From: Myxococcus hansupus
Lineage (GTDB): Bacteria; Myxococcota; Myxococcia; Myxococcales; Myxococcaceae
Direction of reading: 5' to 3'
Assembly: GCF_000280925.3 (NCBI RefSeq)
Contig: NZ_CP012109.1
Span: 3,740,501-3,804,500, forward strand
DNA length: 64,000 bases
Under the pieces are notes generated by a model that worked only from the letters and a program-made list of their open reading frames with translations, had not been told where the DNA came from and ran no database searches. The translations under genes were made by a program, and so were the position numbers. Shown in pieces: positions 44,196 through 52,067 of the stretch (positions are counted from its first letter, which is position 1; every line of letters starts with the position of its first letter).

Positions 44196-45232
44196 GCGAC
44201 CTGCTGCGGCGCATCCTCTTCCTTCCCGAAGCGGCGTCGTCCCTGGCGCCGCGCGTGGACCGGCTGCACTTCTTCATCATCATCACCACGTTCATCGTCG
44301 GGGCGGGCATCGGACTGACCGGACTCACCTTCCTGGTGCGTTACCGGCGTGGGCGCGTCGATGGGCCCGCGCCCGCGATGTCGGCCCCGCGGTGGATGGA
44401 GGCGGCGTTCGCCGGAGTCCCGCTGTCCTTCTTCCTGCTCTGGGGCGCGCTGGGCTTCGAGGACTACGTGTGGGCCCGCACGCCCCCTCGCGAGGCGATG
44501 GACGTCTACGTCACTGGCAAGCAGTGGATGTGGAAGTTCGCCTATCCGGACGGGCCCGGCATGGTGGGCGTGCTGCATGTCCCCACCGGGACGCCGGTGC
44601 GCCTGCTGCTCACGTCGCGAGACGTCATCCACTCCTTCTACGTGCCCGCCTTCCGCGTGAAGATGGACGCACTTCCCGGCCGCTACACGGAGGTGTGGTT
44701 CGAGGCCGTGCGGCCCGGGCGCTACCGGGTGCTGTGCGCGGAGTACTGCGGCCTGGACCACTCGCGCATGCGCGCCGAGGTGGTGGTGCTGGAGCCCGAG
44801 GCCTTCGAGACCTGGCGCGCCCGGCAGCTCTCGGAGCCCACGTGGGTGACCTCCGAGGGCGCGGCGGAGGAGGAGGTGTTGGGACCGCTCGCGCGCGAGG
44901 GGCGTGTCGTGGCCGCGCGGCAAGGGTGCCTCCAATGCCACACGCTCGACGGCACGCCGCACATCGGCCCCACGTGGCTGGGGCTCTATGGGCGCGAGGA
45001 GCCGCTGGCCTCCGGCGGCAGCGTGCGCGCGGACGTGGCGTACCTCACCGAGTCCATGATGGACCCGTTGGCGAAGGTGGTCGCCGGCTACGCGCCGGTG
45101 ATGCCGTCCTACCATGGCCGGCTGAGCGCAGCGGACGTGGGCGCGCTCATCGAGTTCATCAAGTCCCTCCATCCGGAACGTCCGGAGCCCCCGCCGGTCC
45201 AGGAGCCTGACTATGGCCCCCTCCCACGATGA
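44192..45232 (+). CDS. ctaC: Cytochrome c oxidase subunit II with fused cytochrome c (caa3 type)
   Basis: 346-residue subunit with two helices, the CuA domain and a C-terminal cytochrome c. The CuA ligands are His in DVIHSFYVPAF and the set C-x3-C-x3-H-x2-M in CAEYCGLDHSRM. A heme site CLQCH is at about 246-250, with a Met ligand candidate in GYAPVMPSYHG. The fused heme makes it a caa3-type oxidase that can take electrons directly from ActE. No signal peptide is obvious; the first helix FFIIITTFIVGAGIGLTGLTF anchors it. The stop overlaps the next gene by 20 bp. Confidence 0.95.
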   Translation: MSDLLRRILFLPEAASSLAPRVDRLHFFIIITTFIVGAGIGLTGLTFLVRYRRGRVDGPAPAMSAPRWMEAAFAGVPLSFFLLWGALGFEDYVWARTPPREAMDVYVTGKQWMWKFAYPDGPGMVGVLHVPTGTPVRLLLTSRDVIHSFYVPAFRVKMDALPGRYTEVWFEAVRPGRYRVLCAEYCGLDHSRMRAEVVVLEPEAFETWRARQLSEPTWVTSEGAAEEEVLGPLAREGRVVAARQGCLQCHTLDGTPHIGPTWLGLYGREEPLASGGSVRADVAYLTESMMDPLAKVVAGYAPVMPSYHGRLSAADVGALIEFIKSLHPERPEPPPVQEPDYGPLPR

Positions 45233-46850
45233 GGGCGCCCCGCTGGGGCCCAGCTACCTGGACGCGGAGCGTGGACTCTGGTCCTGGCTCACCACGCACG
45301 ACCACAAGCGCATCGGGGTGATGTTCCTGGCCGTGCTGCTGCTGATGTTCCTGCTCGGCGGCGTGTTCGCCCTGGCCCTCCGAGTGGAGCTGCTCACGCC
45401 CGGCGAGACGGTGATGGGACGGCTGGCCTACAACCGCGCCTTCACCGTGCACGGCGTCGTCATGGTGTGGCTGTTCCTCATCCCGTCCATCCCCGCGTCC
45501 TTCGGCAACTTCCTGTTGCCGTTGATGCTGGGGGCCCGGGACGTGGCCTTCCCCCGGCTCAACCTGGCCAGCTTCTACCTCTACGTGTTGGGCGCGGTGA
45601 TGACGCTGTGGGGCATCTTCCAGGGGGGCGTGGACACGGGGTGGACGTTCTACACGCCCTACAGCACGGCCACGGGCCGGGATTTGCTGCCCGTGCTCGT
45701 GGGCGTCTTCGTGGTGGGCTTCTCCACCATCCTCACGGGCATCAACTTCATCACCACCGTGCACACGATGCGGGCCCCTGGCATCACCTGGATGAAGGTG
45801 CCGCTCTTCGTGTGGGCGCTGTACGGCACGTCCATCATCCAGGTGCTGGCCACGCCCGTGCTGGGCATGGTGCTGGTGTTGGTGGCGTTGGAGCGCGTGG
45901 CGGGCGCGGGCTTGTTCGACCCGGCCAGGGGCGGCGACCCGCTGCTCTACCAGCACCTCTTCTGGTTCTACAGCCACCCGGCCGTCTACATCATGGTCCT
46001 CCCGGGCATGGGCGTCATCAGCGAGACGGTGTGCGCCTTCAGCCGCAAGCGTCCCTTCAGCTACCGGGTGATTGTCTGGAGCACGGTGGGCATCGCGTTC
46101 GTGGGGTTCCTCACCTGGGGACACCACATGTTCGTCTCCGGCCAGTCCACCTTCGGCGCGGGCGCGTTCAGCCTGCTGTCCATGCTGGTGGCCATCTTCA
46201 CCGCGATGAAGATCTTCACCTGGCTGGGGACGCTGTACCGGGGCAGCTTGTGGGTGTCGACGCCGTTCGCCTACGTGCTCGGCTTCATCTTCCTGCTCTT
46301 CTTCGGAGGCATGAGCGGCGTCGCCGTGGCCGTCACCTCCGCGGACCTGCACTGGCACGACACCTACTTCGTGGTGGCGCACTTCCACTTCATCATGGTG
46401 GGCGCGTCATTGATGGCCTTCCTCGCGGCGCTGCACTACTGGTTCCCGAAGATGTGGGGGCGCCGCTACCCGGAGGGCATGGGCATTGGCACCGCGGTGC
46501 TCATCATCTTCGGATTCATCGCCACGTTCCTGCCTCAGTTCCTCCTAGGCAACCAAGGCATGCCGCGCAGGTACGCGGACTATCCCGAATCGTTCCAGCC
46601 GCTCCACGTGGCATCCACGGCGGGAGCGTCCTTGCTGGGCTTCGGGTTCGTCATCGTCGCCATCTATCTGGGGTGGTCCCTGCGGTACGGCAGCGTGGCG
46701 GGGCGCAACCCGTGGGGGAGCGAGGGGTACGAATGGCTGAGTGATTCGCCGCCCCCGGAGTTCAACTTCCATGCGCCGCCGATCTTCCCCCGGCCCCCGC
46801 ATGAATACGGTCCGCCGCGCGCGGACGGGGAGGTGGACCATGCCGCATGA
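45213..46850 (+). CDS. ctaD: Cytochrome c oxidase subunit I (caa3-type)
   Basis: 545-residue catalytic subunit with about 12 helices. Heme a ligand His is in FTVHGVVMVWLF; CuB and the cross-linked Tyr region is HLFWFYSHPAVYIMVLPGMG (His-Glu-Val replaced by YSHPAVY), with the second CuB His pair in TWGHHMFVSGQ. The D-channel region NFLLPLMLGARDVAFPRLN and the K-channel region FTAMKIFTWLGTL are present, so it is an A-type proton pump. The heme a3 and heme a ligands are HDTYFVVAHFHFIMVG. It overlaps subunit II by 20 bp and subunit III by 11 bp. Confidence 0.96.
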   Translation: MAPSHDEGAPLGPSYLDAERGLWSWLTTHDHKRIGVMFLAVLLLMFLLGGVFALALRVELLTPGETVMGRLAYNRAFTVHGVVMVWLFLIPSIPASFGNFLLPLMLGARDVAFPRLNLASFYLYVLGAVMTLWGIFQGGVDTGWTFYTPYSTATGRDLLPVLVGVFVVGFSTILTGINFITTVHTMRAPGITWMKVPLFVWALYGTSIIQVLATPVLGMVLVLVALERVAGAGLFDPARGGDPLLYQHLFWFYSHPAVYIMVLPGMGVISETVCAFSRKRPFSYRVIVWSTVGIAFVGFLTWGHHMFVSGQSTFGAGAFSLLSMLVAIFTAMKIFTWLGTLYRGSLWVSTPFAYVLGFIFLLFFGGMSGVAVAVTSADLHWHDTYFVVAHFHFIMVGASLMAFLAALHYWFPKMWGRRYPEGMGIGTAVLIIFGFIATFLPQFLLGNQGMPRRYADYPESFQPLHVASTAGASLLGFGFVIVAIYLGWSLRYGSVAGRNPWGSEGYEWLSDSPPPEFNFHAPPIFPRPPHEYGPPRADGEVDHAA

Positions 46851-47490
46851 AGGAGGCGCGCGGCCGGTGGCGCCCGGCGCCAGCCACTTCGGGGACGAGT
46901 CCTCCCGGCAGGATGCCGCGCACCTGGGCATGTGGATCTTCATCGCCACCGAGGTGCTGCTGTTCGCGGTGCTCTTCACGGCCTATGCGTTCTACCGGCT
47001 GACGTATCCGGAGGTGTTCCAGCAGGGCCCGGCGCACATGGACGTGTTCCTGGGCACGCTGAACACCTTCGTCCTGGTGTCGAGCAGCATCCTGGTCGCG
47101 CTGGCCGTGGACGCCGTTCGCGGCGGAAAGGAGTTCGTCAGCGCGGCGCTGCTCGCGCTGACGGTGGTGATGGGCATCGCCTTCCTGTCCATCAAGGCGG
47201 CGGAGTACGCGAAGCACGTTCGCGACGGCGCGCTTCCGGGCGCCTGGTACGCGTATGAGGCCTTCGCCGCGCCCGGCGCGAACCTCTACTTCACGCTGTA
47301 TTGGGTGATGACCGGCGTCCACGCCGTGCATGTGCTGGTGGGGGTGGGCGTGCTCGTCACATTGATGCTGCGGACGCTGTCGGGAGAGCTCGGGGCCCGG
47401 TTCCATACGCCCCTGGAGCTGGGCGGCATGTACTGGCACCTGGTGGACGTCGTCTGGCTGTTCCTCTGGCCCCTGCTGTACCTGGCGTGA
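46840..47490 (+). CDS. ctaE: Cytochrome c oxidase subunit III
   Basis: 216-residue membrane subunit with about five helices. Typical segments: AHLGMWIFIATEVLLFAVLFTAYAFYR, TLNTFVLVSSSILVALAVDAV, TLYWVMTGVHAVHVLVGVGVLVTLML and YWHLVDVVWLFLWPLLYLA. The conserved Glu of the first segment (TEVLLF) is present. Start ATG 46840 lies 11 bp before the ctaD stop behind a GGGGAGGTGG ribosome site. The size is that of the short, two-helix-less type usual in caa3 enzymes. Confidence 0.95.
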   Translation: MPHEGGARPVAPGASHFGDESSRQDAAHLGMWIFIATEVLLFAVLFTAYAFYRLTYPEVFQQGPAHMDVFLGTLNTFVLVSSSILVALAVDAVRGGKEFVSAALLALTVVMGIAFLSIKAAEYAKHVRDGALPGAWYAYEAFAAPGANLYFTLYWVMTGVHAVHVLVGVGVLVTLMLRTLSGELGARFHTPLELGGMYWHLVDVVWLFLWPLLYLA

Positions 47491-47500
47491 GGGCTTGAGC

Positions 47501-47881
47501 ATGCGCGACGGAGGCCGTCACGGTGTGGGCCAGGTGTTGGGGGTGGGCGTGGCCTTGCTGGGGCTCGCCGCGCTGTCCTTCCTGCTGTCCCGGGCGCACC
47601 TGGGCGCGTGGGCCGTGCCGGTGGCCCTGAGCATCGCGCTGGGGAAGGCGGCGCTGATTGCCTGCTTCTACATGCACCTGACGGAGCGGCCCGGCGGCCC
47701 CCGGCTCGTCGTGGGCACCGCGGGGGTGTTCGTCGTCATCTTGATAGGGCTGGTGCTGGCGGAGGCCGCGGCGCGAGTCTGGCCAACGTTGCCACCGGGG
47801 CCGTTCCCCGTGTCCCGGCTGCCGGGGCAGGAGCGGGAGGGGCCTCCTCGCGTGGCTCCGCCTTGGCAACGGCTGCCCTGA
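47501..47881 (+). CDS. ctaF: Cytochrome c oxidase subunit IV (prokaryotic type)
   Basis: 126-residue protein with three predicted helices, including LSIALGKAALIACFYMHL with the family signature CFYMHL. A TTG at 47495 is possible, but ATG 47501 is preferred. The soluble tail is Pro-rich and of no clear fold. It ends the act-cta operon, 10 bp after ctaE and 4 bp before the stop of the opposite-strand gene. Confidence 0.88.
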   Translation: MRDGGRHGVGQVLGVGVALLGLAALSFLLSRAHLGAWAVPVALSIALGKAALIACFYMHLTERPGGPRLVVGTAGVFVVILIGLVLAEAAARVWPTLPPGPFPVSRLPGQEREGPPRVAPPWQRLP

Positions 47882-47885
47882 GGGT

Positions 47886-48410
47886 TCAGCGTGGCGCCCT
47901 CGCGGACGCGGCGGCGCGATGACGGAGCCGCGTCAGTCTCAGCAAGGCCCTCCGGGCGGCGGGCAGCGCACCCAGGCAGGCGCCAAAGGACAGGTGCAGC
48001 AGGAACAGCGCCGCCGGGGAGGGCTCCGCGCGCGCCAGGGGCGGTGATGCCCAGGGGACCACGAGCGAGGGCATGACGGCCTGGAGCGCCAGCGCGAACA
48101 GGAAGCCCAGCATCAGGGGCGCCAGCGCCGTACCGCCGCGAGGCACCATCGAGGCGAAGGCGGTGGCGAGTCCCCCCGCCGTCGCGAAGTGGACCGCGAA
48201 GCCCAGCAGCACGGCGACATCGCCGGTGGGCGCGTGACGGAAGAAGACGCCCCCCACCAGCCGGGGCGCGTACCACGGGTCTCCATGCGCCACGGTTCCG
48301 AGCAACATGGCCAGCACGGCCATCACGCCCGCGCCCAACGTGCCCGCGAGTCCCCCCGCGAGGAGCACGTCCCGTTCCAGGCTGCCATCGGTCGTGACGT
48401 CGTCGGACAA
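47886..48410 (-). CDS. Predicted four-helix membrane protein of unknown function
   Basis: About 174 residues from a TTG at 48410; the frame is open back to an ATG at 48656, but that extra 82 residues is Arg/His-rich and looks like noise, so the start is uncertain (a GTG at 48479 is a third choice). The recognisable part has four helices: DVLLAGGLAGTLGAGVMAVLAMLLG, AVLLGFAVHFATAGGLATAFASM, LAPLMLGFLFALALQAVMPSLV and LFLLHLSFGACLGALPA. The arrangement resembles small membrane proteins coded near cytochrome oxidases, which this follows (convergent, 4 bp). No function is known. Confidence 0.6.
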   Translation of the reverse strand: MSDDVTTDGSLERDVLLAGGLAGTLGAGVMAVLAMLLGTVAHGDPWYAPRLVGGVFFRHAPTGDVAVLLGFAVHFATAGGLATAFASMVPRGGTALAPLMLGFLFALALQAVMPSLVVPWASPPLARAEPSPAALFLLHLSFGACLGALPAARRALLRLTRLRHRAAASARAPR

Positions 48411-48636
48411 GCCTCGGGGGGATGCTCCATGTCGTCCACCTTCCGCGTGTCGGCCGACCGCATGGCGGTGCGCCTTCACCGTGGTGGCGTGCCTGACGGA
48501 AGGCCACCCGGACACGCGGCGGCGAAGGCGCGGTGGCGGTTGTTCGACACCCCGGGGGTGGAGGTGTTCTCGAACCGCCGCGAGGAACGCTCTTCCGTAC
48601 GAGGGCGGCTGTCCGCGCGGTGCCTCGGCGGAGCCC

Positions 48637-49014
48637 TTACTCCCAGTCTTCGCCATCCGGCCCGAGGCTCGGCTCGTACGGGCCTCCGGCGGGGTGGTGT
48701 TCCTCCAGGTCGTTCTGGTGCGTCTTCTCCCAGAGCGGGATGCCCGCGCGGAACGCCGCCTGGGCGATGAGCAGCGTGGCCACCGGGGTCATCACGAAGA
48801 CGAAGGCGACGCCCAGCGCGGCGCGCGCCACCACGCTGACGTCGCCCAGGCCCAGCGCCGCCGCGCCCATGAGGAGTCCCACGCCCAGCGACGACGCCTT
48901 CGCCGCCGCTTGCAGGCGCAGGAACAGGTCGGGCATCCGGAACAAGCCCAGCCCCGCGAGGAGCATCAGCAGCGCGCCGGTGACGAGCAGTATCGCGGTG
49001 AGAATCTCCTTCAT
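48637..49014 (-). CDS. mrpG: Mrp Na+/H+ antiporter subunit G
   Basis: 125-residue membrane subunit with three helices: ILTAILLVTGALLMLLAGLGLFRM, SLGVGLLMGAAALGL and ALGVAFVFVMTPVATLLIAQAAF, the family's usual set with FRMPDLFLRLQAAAKA between. Start ATG 49014 overlaps mrpF by 4 bp. The hydrophilic C-terminal tail is a little longer than usual. It is the last gene of the mrp operon. Confidence 0.9.
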   Translation of the reverse strand: MKEILTAILLVTGALLMLLAGLGLFRMPDLFLRLQAAAKASSLGVGLLMGAAALGLGDVSVVARAALGVAFVFVMTPVATLLIAQAAFRAGIPLWEKTHQNDLEEHHPAGGPYEPSLGPDGEDWE

Positions 49015-49292
49015 CGCTGCCCCCTTCGTGCGCTGTACAGATACCGAGCGATGACGATGGTGCCCATCGAGCCGATGACGGCCAGCACCAGCGCCACGTC
49101 CACCAGCTCGGGCTGGCCCACCCACAGGGCGTAGACGGTGATGACCGCCGCCGTCTGGAGCGAGAACAAATCCAGGGCCACCACCCGGTCCGTCAACGAG
49201 GGGCCGCGGACCAGCCGGTGCAACGAGAACAGCATCGCGATGGAGATCGCGCCCAGGGCCCCCTGGGTGATGACTTGAAGCCAGGTGCTCAT
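49011..49292 (-). CDS. mrpF: Mrp Na+/H+ antiporter subunit F
   Basis: 93-residue three-helix subunit with the MnhF/PhaF pattern: AISIAMLFSLHRLVRGPSLTDRVVALDLFSLQTAAVITVYAL, then LVDVALVLAVIGSMGTIVIARYL. The GPSLTDRVVALD motif is highly typical. Overlaps of 4 bp at both ends show translation coupling with mrpE and mrpG. Confidence 0.92.
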   Translation of the reverse strand: MSTWLQVITQGALGAISIAMLFSLHRLVRGPSLTDRVVALDLFSLQTAAVITVYALWVGQPELVDVALVLAVIGSMGTIVIARYLYSARRGQR

Positions 49293-49762
49293 CGCAGGGC
49301 CCTCAGCAGGGGAATCTCGACACGCTCGCGCAGCTCCCGGCAGAAGGCCTCGCGGGTGGTGGCGAACATCACGTGGACGTAGATGGATTTGCGGTCCTCC
49401 GACACCTCCAGCCCCAGCGTGCCCGGCGCGAAGGTGACGATGAGCGTCAGCAGGGTGATCTCCGCGTCCGTCTCCGCCTCCATGTCGTAGCGATAGATGG
49501 CGGGGCGGGTGCGGAGCTTCGGCGTGGCGATTTCGAACGACACCCGCGCGTTGGCGACCAGCACGTCCCAGCCCACCCGGGCCACCAGCCGCACCACGTT
49601 CCAGGTCCGAGTCGCGTAGCGGGACGGCAGGTGCTCGGTATCGACCAGGGCCAGCACCAGGAAACCAATCACGAAGCCGGTGATGAGGTTCTCCGCTGTG
49701 ACGGCGCCCAGCATCGCCGCCCAGAGGAGCGCCAGCATCAGGTTCCAGAGAAAGGCCGTCAT
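49289..49762 (-). CDS. mrpE: Mrp Na+/H+ antiporter subunit E
   Basis: 157-residue subunit with two N-terminal helices (LWNLMLALLWAAMLGAVTAENLITGFVIGFLVLAL) and a soluble domain of the MnhE family: VGWDVLVANARVSFEIATPK, TLLTLIVTFAPGTLGLEVSEDRKSIYVHVMFA. Start ATG 49762 gives MTAFLWNL; the upstream part of the frame is Arg/Gly-rich noise. It overlaps mrpD and mrpF by 4 bp. Confidence 0.92.
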   Translation of the reverse strand: MTAFLWNLMLALLWAAMLGAVTAENLITGFVIGFLVLALVDTEHLPSRYATRTWNVVRLVARVGWDVLVANARVSFEIATPKLRTRPAIYRYDMEAETDAEITLLTLIVTFAPGTLGLEVSEDRKSIYVHVMFATTREAFCRELRERVEIPLLRALR

Positions 49763-51264
49763 GGGCGTCCTCCCATCACCGCCTGTACGTACTCGCCGGG
49801 GTCGAGGAGCTGGCCCGCCGCGGCGTCCGCCAGCTCCATCAGCGGCTCGGCGCCCACCCCCAGGACGACCATGAACGTCGTCATGGCCATGCACGGTCCC
49901 AGCACGCCGTCACCCAGGCTCAACGGACGGCTGGGCTCCTGCGGCTGGTTCTCCGGCGGCGCCTTCCAGAAGGCCTCGCGCCAGATCTTCATCATCGAGA
50001 ACAGGGTCAGCAGGCCCACGACGACCGCCGTGCCGGCGATGGCCCAGTTCTCCGCTCGCAGCGCGGCCTGGATGACGGCCAGCTTGGCGAAGAACCCGGA
50101 GAAGGGCGGCACGCCCGCGAGCGACAAGGCGGGGACGAAGAAGAGCGCCGCCAGCAGGGGCTGTGTCCGGTACAGGTTGCCCATCTGGTGCAGGTCGTAG
50201 GTGCGCGTGACGCGCGCGGTGGCCCCGCTCACCAGGAAGAGCGCCGACTTCGCGAAGATGTAATGGAGGAGGAAGGCGATGAGCGCCGTCAGCGCGCCGC
50301 GCGTGAGCAGCCCCAGCGCCGCGATGAGGTAGCCAATCTGGCTGATGATGTGGAACGACAGCAGCCGTCGCATGTCGTACTGCGCCACGGCGCCCAGCAC
50401 GCCCGTCACCATGGTGAGCCCGCCGATGACCAGCAGCAGGGTGCTGGTGAGCTGCGTGTCCCGGGTGAAGACCAGGGTGAAGATGCGCGCCAGGGCGTAG
50501 ACGCCCACCTTGGTCAGCAGCGCGGAGAAGAGCGTCGTCACCGCCGCGGGGGGCGTGTGGTACGAGGCCGGCAGCCAGAAGAAGAGCGGAAAGGCCCCGG
50601 CCTTCAGCGCGAAGGCCACCAGGAAGAACATGGACACGGCGGTCAGCAGCCTGGGCTGGTCCGAATCCGGAATCACCACGGACAGGTCCGCCAGGTTCAG
50701 CGTCCCCGCGACGCCGTAGAGCAGGCCCACCGCGCACAGCAGCACCACCGAGCCCATCAGGCTCAGGGACATGTACTTGATGGACGCCTCGAGCTGCTCC
50801 TGACGCGCCTCCAGCGCGAGCAGCACGAACGAGGCGCCGAGCATGACCTCGATCCACACGAAGAGGTTGAAGAGGTCCCCGGTGAGGAACGCGCCACACA
50901 CACCGCCCACCAGCACCAGGACCAGCGGATAGTAGGCCCCGGCCTCCCGGGAGGCGGGCAGCGTGGCCGCCGAATAGGAGACCACCGTCAGGCCCATCAC
51001 GCCGGAGACCAGCACCAACAGCGCGCTGAGCAGGTCGGCCACCAGGGTGATGCCGAAGGGCGCCGCCCAGCCGCCCATCTGCGCCGCCTGCACACCGTCT
51101 CGGCGGACGGTGACCAGCAGCATCGCCCCCACGACGGTGACGGCCATCATGGTCATCAGCGCCAGCCACCGCCGGGGCCACGCGCGTGACGGGATGAGCT
51201 GCCCCGCCGCGGCGGCGCCCAGGCACAGGATGATGGGCAGGCTGAGCAGCGTGGCCGAGGTCAT
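49759..51264 (-). CDS. mrpD: Mrp Na+/H+ antiporter subunit D (NuoN-like)
   Basis: 501-residue proton-channel subunit of the complex I ND2/4/5 family with about 14 helices. Typical segments: DLFNLFVWIEVMLGASFVLLALEA with the conserved Glu, FPLFFWLPASYHTPPAAVTTLFSALLTKVGVYAL (the Lys and HTPP loop), and GLLTRGALTALIAFLLHYIFAKSALFLVSG. It pairs with MrpA to move protons. It overlaps mrpC and mrpE by 4 bp. Confidence 0.94.
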   Translation of the reverse strand: MTSATLLSLPIILCLGAAAAGQLIPSRAWPRRWLALMTMMAVTVVGAMLLVTVRRDGVQAAQMGGWAAPFGITLVADLLSALLVLVSGVMGLTVVSYSAATLPASREAGAYYPLVLVLVGGVCGAFLTGDLFNLFVWIEVMLGASFVLLALEARQEQLEASIKYMSLSLMGSVVLLCAVGLLYGVAGTLNLADLSVVIPDSDQPRLLTAVSMFFLVAFALKAGAFPLFFWLPASYHTPPAAVTTLFSALLTKVGVYALARIFTLVFTRDTQLTSTLLLVIGGLTMVTGVLGAVAQYDMRRLLSFHIISQIGYLIAALGLLTRGALTALIAFLLHYIFAKSALFLVSGATARVTRTYDLHQMGNLYRTQPLLAALFFVPALSLAGVPPFSGFFAKLAVIQAALRAENWAIAGTAVVVGLLTLFSMMKIWREAFWKAPPENQPQEPSRPLSLGDGVLGPCMAMTTFMVVLGVGAEPLMELADAAAGQLLDPGEYVQAVMGGRP

Positions 51265-51620
51265 TGTTCAGAGTCCTTCAGCTCGGTGCGCAGCGCGCGC
51301 GTGTCGTCGGTCCCGGTCTCCTGGGCCGCCCGGTGCACCAGCACGAGGAGCAGGGCGAGCAGACCGAAGTTGATGACGATGGCGGTGAGGATGAACGCCT
51401 GCGGGACGGGGTCCGCGAAGGGCGCGGAGAGCGCCTGCTCCCCCTCGGGCACCAGGGGCGCGAAGCCTCGCTGAAGCCCGTTGACGGTGAACAGCAGCAG
51501 GTTGGTGGCGCTGCCCAGCAGCACGAGCCCCAGCGCCAGCCGCACCACGCTGTGGAGCATCAGGCAGTAGAGCCCCGCCGCGAAGAGCACGCCCACGGTG
51601 ATCGAGAGGAACATCTCCAT
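51261..51620 (-). CDS. mrpC: Mrp Na+/H+ antiporter subunit C (NuoK-like)
   Basis: 119-residue three-helix subunit, homologous to NuoK: ITVGVLFAAGLYCLMLHSVVRLALGLVLLGSATNLLLF and DPVPQAFILTAIVINFGLLALLLVLVHRA. The DPVPQAFILTAIVI motif is the family signature. The overlap with mrpD is 4 bp, and a 3-bp gap separates it from mrpB. Confidence 0.93.
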   Translation of the reverse strand: MEMFLSITVGVLFAAGLYCLMLHSVVRLALGLVLLGSATNLLLFTVNGLQRGFAPLVPEGEQALSAPFADPVPQAFILTAIVINFGLLALLLVLVHRAAQETGTDDTRALRTELKDSEQ

Positions 51621-51623
51621 GCG

Positions 51624-52067
51624 CTAGGCCCTCGAGTCCGGAGCGGTCGTGTCCTCACCCCGGCCCATGCCCAGGATGAACGCCATCGCCGTGCCCAACA
51701 CCGCCAGGTACACGCCCACGTCGAAGAGCTGCGGCGTGCCCAGCTTCAAGCTGTCCGACCAGGGCAGGGGAAGCTGGCCCCAGAGGCCCGACAGGAACTC
51801 GCGGCCCCCCAGCATCGCGGGGATGCCACTGGCCAGCGCCACCAGGAGCCCCGCCGCCGCGAGCCGCGTGGGATGCACTCGCAACTGCTTGCGCGCGGCG
51901 GGACGGCCGAACGCCACCATCTGCAAGGCGAACGCGGTGGCCGCCATGAGGCCTCCGACGAAGCCCCCGCCGGGGATGTCGTGGCCGCGCACGGCCAGCA
52001 CCAGGGAGACGAGCAGCAGCACCGGCGCCATCATCCGCGCCACGGTGTGCATCACCACGGGACTCAT
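51624..52067 (-). CDS. mrpB: Mrp Na+/H+ antiporter subunit B
   Basis: 147-residue MnhB-domain membrane protein, separate from subunit A here rather than fused to it. Segments: APVLLLVSLVLAVRGHDIPGGGFVGGLMAATAFALQMVAF (with the conserved GHxxPGGGFxGG loop) and PQLFDVGVYLAVLGTAMAFILGMG. Start ATG 52067 overlaps mrpA by 4 bp. Confidence 0.92.
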   Translation of the reverse strand: MSPVVMHTVARMMAPVLLLVSLVLAVRGHDIPGGGFVGGLMAATAFALQMVAFGRPAARKQLRVHPTRLAAAGLLVALASGIPAMLGGREFLSGLWGQLPLPWSDSLKLGTPQLFDVGVYLAVLGTAMAFILGMGRGEDTTAPDSRA